Source: Coccinella septempunctata
Taxonomy: Eukaryota; Arthropoda; Insecta; Coleoptera; Coccinellidae
Direction: 5' to 3'
DNA: 64,000 nucleotides
Assembly: GCF_907165205.1 (NCBI RefSeq)
Contig: NC_058194.1
Span: forward strand, 1 to 64,000
The position numbers were made by a program, and so were the translations under genes. Positions 1 through 11,200 of the stretch are shown here, one piece after another. The notes beneath the pieces were generated by a model. The model was not told the origin of the DNA, did not search any database, and saw only the letters and a program-made list of their open reading frames with translations. The stretch's first letter is position 1, and every line of letters starts with the position of its first letter.

Positions 1-185
1 AATTTTCTTTTTTCAAAAATTAGGGAAGTTATGAACGGGAAACTTCGTAGGAAGTAGTATTTCACCTAATTACACCCAAATCGACGATAAAAACCATAGG
101 TCACGCTTCATATAAGAAAGTCGTTCGGACTCTGAAAATTCCACATATAGTAAAATGTGAGGTTCGGAGACATAATTTCTTTTTT
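1..185 (+). repeat. Partial T monomers at the window edge
   Basis: One plain monomer, cut at the window edge and entering in its linker, runs into the first cassette. It reads aagttatg where most copies read aaggtatg, a variant also present in the monomer just before the cassette at 15153. This supports a common origin for the two flanks. Confidence 0.9.
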
Positions 186-1068
186 TCAAAAATTTAGGGA
201 AGGTATGAAAACGGGGAAACTTCGTAGGAAGTAGTATCTTACCTAATTCAACCCAAATCGACGATAAAAACCATAGGTCACGCTTCATATAAAAAAGTCG
301 TTCGGACTCGGAAAATTCCACATATGGTGAAATGTGAGGTTCGAGCGACATGATTTCCTCATTTTTCAAAAACTACTGAAGGAATGTTCGAAACATCTCA
401 GGACGTAGTATCGTACCTATACCAACTCAAATCAATGATAAAAACCATAGGTCCACGCTTCATATAAGAAAGTCGTTCGGACTCTGAAAATTCCACATAT
501 AGTAAAATGTGAGGTTCGGAGACATAATTTTCTCTATTTTTCAAAAATTAGGGAAGGTATGAACGGGAAACTTCGTAGGAAGTAGTATCTTACCTAATTA
601 AACCCAAATCGTCGATAAAAACCATAGGTCACGCTTCATATAAGAAAGTCGTTCGGACTCTGAAAATTCCACATATAGTAAAATGTGAGGTTCGAGGACA
701 TGATTTTCGTAATTTTTCAAAAATTAGCAGAGTTATGAACGGAAAACTTCCTAGGAAGTGGTATCTCACCTAATTCAACCCAAATCGACGATAAAAACCA
801 TAGGTCACGCTTCATATAAGAAAGGTCGTTCGGACTCGGAAAATTCCACATATGGTGAAATGTGAGGTTCGAGCGACATGATTTCCTCATTTTTCAAAAA
901 CTACTGAAGGAATGTTCGAAAAACATCTCAGGACGTAGTATCGTACCTATACCAACTCAAATCAATGATAAAAACCATAGGTCACGCTTCATATAAGAAA
1001 GTCGTTCGGACTCTGAAAATTCCAACATATAGTAAAATGTGAGGTTCGGAGACATAATTTTCTTATTT
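186..1068 (+). repeat. Marker cassette 1 (alpha/gamma chimera, delta, beta variant, gamma, delta)
   Basis: Five divergent monomers start at 186, 366, 541, 717 and 894. The first begins like alpha (tatcttacc, aaaaaag) and ends like gamma (catatggtg, gagcgacatg). A delta follows, then a beta-like monomer with atcgtcgataaa, then gamma and a second delta. The order matches the cassette at 15153. Several single-base indels occur here, for example aatttaggg, gaaaacgggg and gtccacg, and most look like consensus errors. A minus-strand frame of 99 codons (70-369) crosses this region from a TTG. It is not considered a gene. Confidence 0.9.
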
Positions 1069-4000
1069 TCAAAAATTAGGGAAGGTATGAACGGGAAACT
1101 TCGTAGGAAGTAGTATTTCACCTATTACACCCAAATCGACGATAAAAACCATAGGTCACGCTTCATATAAGAAAGTCGTTCGGACTCTGAAAATTCCACA
1201 TATAGTAAAATGTGAGGTTCGGAGACATAATTTTCTTTTTTTCAAAAATTAGGGAAGGTATGAACGGGAAACTTCGTAGGAAGTAGTATTTCACCTAATT
1301 ACACCCAAATCGACGATAAAAAACCATAGGTCACGCTTCATATAAGAAAGTCGTTCGGACTCTGAAAATTCCACATATAGTAAAATGTGAGGTTCGGAGA
1401 CATAATTTTCTTTTTTTCAAAAATTAGGGAAGGTATGAACGGGAAACTTCGTAGGAAGTAGTATCTCACCTAATTCAACCCAAATCGACGATAAAAACCA
1501 TAGGTCACATTTCATATAAGAAAGTCGTTCGGACTCTGAAAATTCCACATATAGTAAAATGTGAGGTTCGGAGACATAATTTTCTTTTTTTCAAAAATTA
1601 GGAAGGTATGAACGGGAAACTTCGTAGGAAGTAGTATTTCACCTAATTACACCCAAATCGACGATTAAAAACCATAGGTCACGCTTCATAAAAGAAAGTC
1701 GTTCGGACTCTGAAAATTCCACATATAGTAAAACATGATTTCTTATTTTCAAAAACTAGGGAAGGTATGAACGGGAAACTTCGTAGGAAGTAGTATCTCA
1801 CCTAACTCAACCCAAATCGACGATAAAAACCATAGGTCACGCTTCATATAAGAAAGTCGTTCGGGACTCTGAAAATTCCACATATAGTAAAATGTGAGGT
1901 TCGGAGACATTAATTTTCTTTTTTTCAAAAATTAGGGAAGGTATGAACGGGAAACTTCGTAGGAAGTAGTATTTCACCTAATTACACCCAAATCGACGAT
2001 AAAACCATAGGTCACGCTCATATAAGAAAGTCGTTCGGACTCTGAAAATTCCACATATAGTAAAATGTGAGGTTCGGAGACATAATTTTCTTTTTTTCAA
2101 AAATTAGGGAAGGTATGAACGGGAAACTTCGTAGGAAGTAGTATTTTCACCTAATTACACCCAAATCGACGATAAAAACCATAGGTCACGCTTCATATAA
2201 GAAAGTCGTTCGGACTCTGAAAATTCCACATATAGTAAAACATGATTTTCTTATTTTTCAAAAATTAGGGAAGGTATGAACGGGAAACTTCGTAGGAAGT
2301 AGTATTTCACCTAATCACACCCAAATCGACGATAAAAACCATAGGTCACGCTTCATATAAGAAAGTCGTTCGGACTCTGAAAATTCCACATATAGTAAAA
2401 CATGATTTTCTTATTTTTCAAAAACTAGGGAAGGTATGAACGGGAAACTTCGTAGGAAGTAGTATTTCACCTAATCACACCCAAATCGACGATAAAAACC
2501 ATAGGTCACGCTTCATATAAGAAAGTCGTTCGGACTCTGAAAATTCCACATATAGTAAAATGTGAGGTTCGGAGACATAATTTTCTTTTTTTCAAAAATT
2601 AGGGAAGGTATGGAACGGGAAAACTTCGTAGGAAGTTAGTATTTCACCTAATTACACCCAAATCGACGATAAAAACCATAGGTCACGCTTCATATAAGAA
2701 AGTCGTTCGGACTCTGAAAATTCCACATATAGTAAAATGTGAGGTTCGGAGACATAATTTTCTTTTTTTTCAAAAATTAGGGAAGGTATGAACGGGAAAC
2801 TTCGTAGGAAGTAGTATTTCACCTAATTACACCCAAATCGACGATAAAAACCATAGGTCACGCTTCATATAAGAAAGTCGTTCGGACTCTGAAAATTCCA
2901 CATATAGTAAAGCATGATTTTCTTATTTTTCAAAATTAGGGAAGGTATGAACGGGGGGAAACTTCGTAGGAAGTAGTATTTCACCTAATCACACCCAAAT
3001 CGACGATAAAAACCATAGGTCACGCTTCATATAAGAAAGTCGTTCGGACTCTGAAAATTCCACATATAGTAAAATGCGAGGTTCGGAGGACATAATTTTC
3101 TTTTTTTCAAAAATTAGGGAAGGTATGAACGGGAAACTTCGTAGGAAGTAGTATTTCACCTAATTACACCCAAATCGACGATAAAAACCATAGGTCACGC
3201 TTCATATAAGAAAGTCGTTCGGACTCTGAAAATTCCACATATAGTAAAATGTGAGGTTCGGAGACATAATTTTCTTTTTTTCAAAAATTAGGGAAGGTAT
3301 GAACGGGAAACTTCGTAGGAAGTAGTATTTCACCTAATTACACCCAAATCGGACGATAAAAAACCATAGGTCACGCTTCATATAAGAAAGTCCGTTCGGA
3401 CTCTGAAAATTCCACATATAGTAAAATGTGAGGTTCGGAGACATAATTTTCTTTTTTTCAAAAATTAGGGAAGGTATGAACGGGAAACTTCGTAGGAAGT
3501 AGTATTTCACCTAATTACACCCAAATCGACGATAAAAACCATAGGTCACGCCTCATATAAGAAAGTCGTTCGGACTCTGAAATTCCACATATAGTAAAAT
3601 GTGAGGTTCGGAGACATAATTTTCTTTTTTTCAAAAATTAGGGAAGGTATGAACGGGAAACTTCGTAGGAAGTAGTATTTCACCTAATTACACCAAATCG
3701 ACGATAAAAACCATACGTCACGCTTCATATAAGAAAGTCGTTCGGACTCTGAAAATTCCACATATAGTAAAATGTGAGGTTCGGAGACATAATTTTCTTT
3801 TTTTCAAAAATTAGGGAAGGTATGAACGGGAAACTTCGTAGGAAGTAGTATTTCACCTAATTACACCCAAATCGACGATAAAAACCATAGGTCACGCTTC
3901 ATATAAGAATGTCGTTCGGACTCTGAAAATTCCACATATAGTAAAATGTGAGGTTCGGAGACATAATTTTCTTTTTTTCAAAAATTAGGGAAGGTATGAA

Positions 4001-4500
4001 CGGGAAACTTCGTAGGAAGTAGTATTTCACCTAATTACACCCAAATCGACGATAAAAACCATAGGTCACGCTTCATATAAGAAAGTCGTTCGGACTCTGA
4101 AAATTCCACATATAGTAAAATGCGAGGTTCGGAGACATAATTTTCTTTTTTTCAAAAATTAGGGAAGGTATGAACGGGAAACTTCGTAGGAAGTAGTATT
4201 TCACCTAATTACACCCAAATCGACGATAAAAACCATAGGTCACGCTCCATATAAGAAAGTCGTTCGCACTCTGAAAATTCCACATATAGTAAAATGTGAG
4301 GTTCGGAGACATAATTTTCTTTTTTTCAAAAATTAGGGAAGGTATGAACGGGAAACTTCGTAGGAAGTAGTATTTCACCTAATTACACCCAAATCGACGA
4401 TAAAAACCATAGGTCACGCTTCATATAAGAAAGTCGTTCGGACTCTGAAAATTCCACATATAGTAAAATGTGAGGTTCGGAGACATAATTTTCTTATTTT
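1069..4500 (+). repeat. Satellite block, 20 monomers, indel-rich
   Basis: Monomer order is T T L[cacatttc] T(s) K T T(s) C(s) C T T(s) C(g) T T T[cctc] T[catacg] T[aatg] T(g) T[ctcc] T. The last six markers, in the same order, end the long B blocks further on, but here the L and P monomers usually found between catacg and aatg are missing. Single-base indels are frequent up to about 3.68 kb, for example ccaacata, tcgggact, cattaatt, cggggggaa and gtccgttcg, and then stop. No gene or non-satellite sequence is seen. Confidence 0.93.
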
Positions 4501-5200
4501 TCAAAAATTAGGGAAGGTATGAACGGGAAACTTCGTAGGAAGTAGTATCTTACCTAATTCAACCCAAATCGACGATAAAAACCATAGGTCACGCTTCATA
4601 TAAAAAAGTCGTTCGGACTCTGAAAATTCCACATATAGTAAAATGTGAGGTTCGAGGACATGATTTTCTTATTTTTCAAAAATTAGGGAAGGTATGAACG
4701 GGAAACTTCGTAGGAAGTAGTATCTTACCTAATTCAATCCAAATCGACGATAAAAACCATGGGTCACGCTTCATATAAGAAAGTCGTTCGGACTCTGAAA
4801 ATTCCACATATAGTAAAATGTGAGGTTCGAGGACATGATTTTCGTATTTTTCAAAAATTAGCAGAGTTATGAACGGAAAACTTCCTAGGAAGTGGTATTT
4901 CACCTAATTCAACCCAAATCGACGATAAAAACCATAGGTCACGCTTCATATAAGAAAGTCGTTCGGACTCGGAAAATTCCACATATGGTGAAATGTGAGG
5001 TTCGAGCGACATGATTTCCTCATTTTTCAAAAACTACTGAAGGAATGTTCGAAAAACATCTCAGGACGTAGTATCGTACCTATACCAACTCAAATCAATG
5101 ATAAAAACCATAGGTCACGCTTCATATAAGAAAGTCGTTCGGACTCTGAAAATTCCACATATAGTAAAATGTGAGGTTCGGAGACATAATTTTCTTATTT
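4501..5200 (+). repeat. Marker cassette 2 (alpha-beta-gamma-delta)
   Basis: This is a complete four-monomer cassette, with units starting at 4501, 4676, 4851 and 5027. beta carries aattcaatcc, catgggtc and aagaaag. gamma reads tggtatttcac where nearly all other gammas read tggtatctcac, a private change that may come from conversion by a T monomer. gamma carries the CTTCCTAGGAAG palindrome. Confidence 0.95.
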
Positions 5201-8200
5201 TCAAAAATTAGGGAAGGTATGAACGGGAAACTTCGTAGGAAGTAGTATTTCACCTAATTACACCCAAATCGACGATAAAAACCATAGGTCACGCTTCATA
5301 TAAGAAAGTCGTTCGGACTCTGAAAATTCCATATATAGTAAAATGTGAGGTTCGGAGACATAATTTTCTTTTTTTCAAAAATTAGGGAAGGTATGAACGG
5401 GAAACTTCGTAGGAAGTAGTATTTCACCTAATTACACCCAAATCGACGATAAAAACCATAGGTCACGCTTCATATAAGAAAGTCGTTCGGACTCTGAAAA
5501 TTCCACATATAGTAAAATGTGAGGTTCGGAGACATAATTTTCTTTTTTTCAAAAATTAGGGAAGGTATGAACGGGAAACTTCGTAGGAAGTAGTATTTCA
5601 CCTAATTACACCCAAATCGACGATAAAAACCATAGGTCACGCTTCATATAAGAAAGTCGTTCGGACTCTGAAAATTCCACATATAGTAAAATGTGAGGTT
5701 CGGAGACATAATTTTCTTTTTTTCAAAAACTAGGGAAGGTATGAACGGGAAACTTCGTAGGAAGTAGTATCTCACCTAATTCAACCCAAATCGACGATAA
5801 AAACCATAGGTCACGTTTCATATAAGAAAGTCGTTCGGACTCTGAAAATTCCACATATAGTAAAATGTGAGGTTCGGAGACATAATTTTCTTTTTTTCAA
5901 AAATTAGGGAAGGTATGAACGGGAAACTTCGTAGGAAGTAGTATTTCACCTAATTACACCCAAATCGACGATAAAAACCATAGGTCACGCTTCATATAAG
6001 AAAGTCGTTCGGACTCTGAGAATTCCACATATAGTAAAATGTGAGGTTCGGAGACATAATTTTCTTTTTTTCAAAAATTAGGGATGGTATGAACGGGAAA
6101 CTTCGTAGGAAGTAGTATTTCACCTAATTACACCCAAATCGACGATAAAAACCATAGGTCACGCTTCATATAAGAATGTCGTTCGGACTCTGAAAATTCC
6201 ACATATAGTAAAATGTGAGGTTCGGAGACATAATTTTCTTTTTTTCAAAAATTAGGGAAGGTATGAACGGGAAACTTCGTAGGAAGTAGTATTTCACCTA
6301 ATTACACCCAAATCGACGATAAAAACCATAGGTCACGCTTCATATAAGAAAGTCGTTCGGACTCTGAAAATTCCACATATAGTAAAACATGATTTTCTTA
6401 TTTTTCAAAAACTAGGGAAGGTATGAACGGGAAACTTCGTAGGAAGTAGTATCTCACCTAACTCAACCCAAATCGACGATAAAAACCATAGGTCACGCTT
6501 CATATAAGAAAGTCGTTCGGACTCTGAAAATTCCACATATAGTAAAATGTGAGGTTCGGAGACATAATTTTCTTTTTTTCAAAAATTAGGGAAGGTATGA
6601 ACGGGAAACTTCGTAGGAAGTAGTATTTCACCTAATCACACCCAAATCGACGATAAAAACCATAGGTCACGCTTCATATAAGAAAGTCGTTCGGACTCTG
6701 AAAATTCCACATATAGTAAAATGCGAGGTTCGGAGACATAATTTTCTTTTTTTCAAAAATTAGGGAAGGTATGAACGGGAAACTTCGTAGGAAGTAGTAT
6801 TTCACCTAATTACACCCAAATCGACGATAAAAACCATAGGTCACGCTTCATATAAGAAAGTCGTTCGGACTCTGAAAATTCCACATATAGTAAAATGTGA
6901 GGTTCGGAGACATAATTTTCTTTTTTTCAAAAATTAGGGAAGGTATGAACGGGAAACTTCGTAGGAAGTAGTATTTCACCTAATTACACCCAAATCGACG
7001 ATAAAAACCATAGGTCACGCTTCATATAAGAAAGTCGTTCGGACTCTGAAAATTCCACATATAGTAAAACATGATTTTCTTATTTTTCAAAAATTAGGGA
7101 AGGTATGAACGGGAAACTTCGTAGGAAGTAGTATTTCACCTAATCACACCCAAATCGACGATAAAAACCATAGGTCACGCTTCATATAAGAAAGTCGTTC
7201 GGACTCTGAAAATTCCACATATAGTAAAATGTGAGGTTCGGAGACATAATTTTCTTTTTTTCAAAAATTAGGGAAGGTATGAACGGGAAACTTCGTAGGA
7301 AGTAGTATTTCACCTAATTACACCCAAATCGACGATAAAAACCATAGGTCACGCTTCATATAAGAAAGTCGTTCGGACTCTGAAAATTCCACATATAGTA
7401 AAATGTGAGGTTCGGAGACATAATTTTCTTTTTTTCAAAAATTAGGGAAGGTATGAACGGGAAACTTCGTAGGAAGTAGTATTTCACCTAATTACACCCA
7501 AATCGACGATAAAAACCATAGGTCACGCCTCATATAAGAAAGTCGTTCGGATTCTGAAAATTCCACATATAGTAAAATGTGAGGTTCGGAGACATAATTT
7601 TCTTTTTTTCAAAAATTAGGGAAGGTATGAACGGGAAACTTCGTAGGAAGTAGTATTTCACCTAATTACACCCAAATCGACGATAAAAACCATAGGTCAC
7701 GCTTCATATAAGAAAGTCGTTCGGACTCTGAAAATTCCACATATAGTAAAACATGATTTTCTTATTTTTCAAAAACTAGGGAAGGTATGAACGGGAAACT
7801 TCGTAGGAAGTAGTATCTCACCTAACTCAACCCAAATCGACGATAAAAACCATAGGTCACGCTTCATATAAGAAAGTCGTTCGGACTCTGAAAATTCCAC
7901 ATATAGTAAAATGTGAGGTTCGGAGACATAATTTTCTTTTTTTCAAAAATTAGGGAAGGTATGAACGGGAAACTTCGTAGGAAGTAGTATTTCACCTAAT
8001 CACACCCAAATCGACGATAAAAACCATAGGTCACGCTTCATATAAGAAAGTCGTTCGGACTCTGAAAATTCCACATATAGTAAAATGCGAGGTTCGGAGA
8101 CATAATTTTCTTTTTTTCAAAAATTAGGGAAGGTATGAACGGGAAACTTCGTAGGAAGTAGTATTTCACCTAATCACACCCAAATCGACGATAAAAACCA

Positions 8201-11200
8201 TAGGTCACGCTTCATATAAGAAAGTCGTTCGGACTCTGAAAATTCCACATATAGTAAAATGTGAGGTTCGGAGACATAATTTTCTTTTTTTCAAAAATTA
8301 GGGAAGGTATGAACGGGAAACTTCGTAGGAAGTAGTATTTCACCTAATTACACCCAAATCGACGATAAAAACCATAGGTCACGCTTCATATAAGAAAGTC
8401 GTTCGGACTCTGAAAATTCCACATATAGTAAAATGTGAGGTTCGGAGACATAATTTTCTTTTTTTCAAAAATTAGGGAAGGTATGAACGGGAAACTTCGT
8501 AGGAAGTAGTATTTCACCTAATTACACCCAAATCGACGATAAAAACCATAGGTCACGCCTCATATAAGAAAGTCGTTCGGATTCTGAAAATTCCACATAT
8601 AGTAAAATGTGAGGTTCGGAGACATAATTTTCTTTTTTTCAAAAATTAGGGAAGGTATGAACGGGAAACTTCGTAGGAAGTAGTATTTCACCTAATTACA
8701 CCCAAATCGACGATAAAAACCATAGGTCACGCTTCATATAAGAAAGTCGTTCGGACTCTGAAAATTCCACATATAGTAAAACATGATTTTCTTATTTTTC
8801 AAAAATTAGGGAAGGTATGAACGGGAAACTTCGTAGGAAGTAGTATCTCACCTAACTCAACCCAAATCGACGATAAAAACCATAGGTCACGCTTCATATA
8901 AGAAAGTCGTTCGGACTCTGAAAATTCCACATATAGTAAAATGTGAGGTTCGGAGACATAATTTTCTTTTTTTCAAAAATTAGGGAAGGTATGAACGGGA
9001 AACTTCGTAGGAAGTAGTATTTCACCTAATCACACCCAAATCGACGATAAAAACCATAGGTCACGCTTCATATAAGAAAGTCGTTCGGACTCTGAAAATT
9101 CCACATATAGTAAAATGCGAGGTTCGGAGACATAATTTTCTTTTTTTCAAAAATTAGGGAAGGTATGAACGGGAAACTTCGTAGGAAGTAGTATTTCACC
9201 TAATTACACCCAAATCGACGATAAAAACCATAGGTCACGCTTCATATAAGAAAGTCGTTCGGACTCTGAAAATTCCACATATAGTAAAATGTGAGGTTCG
9301 GAGACATAATTTTCTTTTTTTCAAAAATTAGGGAAGGTATGAACGGGAAACTTCGTAGGAAGTAGTATTTCACCTAATTACACCCAAATCGACGATAAAA
9401 ACCATAGGTCACGCTTCATATAAGAAAGTCGTTCGGACTCTGAAAATTCCACATATAGTAAAACATGATTTTCTTATTTTTCAAAAATTAGGGAAGGTAT
9501 GAACGGGAAACTTCGTAGGAAGTAGTATTTCACCTAATCACACCCAAATCGACGATAAAAACCATAGGTCACGCTTCATATAAGAAAGTCGTTCGGACTC
9601 TGAAAATTCCACATATAGTAAAATGCGAGGTTCGGAGACATAATTTTCTTTTTTTCAAAAATTAGGGAAGGTATGAACGGAAAACTTCGTAGGAAGTAGT
9701 ATTTCACCTAATTACACCCAAATCGACGATAAAAACCATAGGTCACGCTTCATATAAGAAAGTCGTTCGGACTCTGAAAATTCCACATATAGTAAAATGT
9801 GAGGTTCGGAGACATAATTTTCTTTTTTTCAAAAATTAGGGAAGGTATGAACGGGAAACTTCGTAGGAAGTAGTATTTCACCTAATTACACCCAAATCGA
9901 CGATAAAAACCATAGGTCACGCTTCATATAAGAAAGTCGTTCGGACTCTGAAAATTCCACATATAATAATATGTGAGGTTCGGAGACATAATTTTCTTTT
10001 TTTCAAAAATTAGGGAAGGTATGAACGGGAAACTTCGTAGGAAGTAGTATTTCACCTAATTACACCCAAATCGACGATAAAAACCATAGGTCACGCTTCA
10101 TATAAGAAAGTCGTTCGGACTCTGAAAATTCCACATATAGTAAAACATGATTTTCTTATTTTTCAAAAATTAGGGAAGGTATGAACGGGAAACTTCGTAG
10201 GAAGTAGTATTTCACCTAATCACACCCAAATCGACGATAAAAACCATAGGTCACGCTTCATATAAGAAAGTCGTTCGGACTCTGAAAATTCCACATATAG
10301 TAAAATGTGAGGTTCGGAGACATAATTTTCTTTTTTTCAAAAATTAGGGAAGGTATGAACGGGAAACTTCGTAGGAAGTAGTATTTCACCTAATCACACC
10401 CAAATCGACGATAAAAACCATAGGTCACGCTTCATATAAGAAAGTCGTTCGGACTCTGAAAATTCCACATATAGTAAAATGCGAGGTTCGGAGACATAAT
10501 TTTCTTTTTTTCAAAAATTAGGGAAGGTATGAACGGGAAACTTCGTAGGAAGTAGTATTTCACCTAATTACACCCAAATCGACGATAAAAACCATAGGTC
10601 ACGCTTCATATAAGAAAGTCGTTCGGACTCTGAAAATTCCACATATAGTAAAATGTGAGGTTCGGAGACATAATTTTCTTTTTTTCAAAAATTAGGGAAG
10701 GTATGAACGGGAAACTTCGTAGGAAGTAGTATTTCACCTAATTACACCCAAATCGACGATAAAAACCATAGGTCACGCTTCATATAAGAAAGTCGTTCGG
10801 ACTCTGAAAATTCCACATATAGTAAAACATGATTTTCTTATTTTTCAAAAATTAGGGAAGGTATGAACGGGAAACTTCGTAGGAAGTAGTATTTCACCTA
10901 ATCACACCCAAATCGACGATAAAAACCATAGGTCACGCTTCATATAAGAAAGTCGTTCGGACTCTGAAAATTCCACATATAGTAAAATGTGAGGTTCGGA
11001 GACATAATTTTCTTTTTTTCAAAAATTAGGGAAGGTATGAACGGGAAACTTCGTAGGAAGTAGTATTTCACCTAATTACACCCAAATCGACGATAAAAAC
11101 CATAGGTCACGCTTCATATAAGAAAGTCGTTCGGACTCTGAAAATTCCACATATAGTAAAATGTGAGGTTCGGAGACATAATTTTATTTTTTTCAAAAAT

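Noticed and set aside
5201..5220. Telomere-like TTAGGG in attagggaagg
   Set aside because: It occurs once per monomer, never in tandem, and several monomers read actaggg or tagcag there.
5201..5374. CENP-B box (NTTCGNNNNANNCGGGN)
   Set aside because: Only the left half fits, at cttcgtaggaag; the required CGGG is missing and the monomer's CGGG lies upstream of TTCG. The reverse strand gives no match either.
5201..5374. AGGTCA nuclear-receptor half site in every monomer
   Set aside because: A single six-base motif without a paired half site, expected by chance and carried by copying.
5360..5380. T-rich linker as a transcription terminator
   Set aside because: T6-T8 occurs at each plain linker as part of the repeat, with no preceding hairpin or gene.
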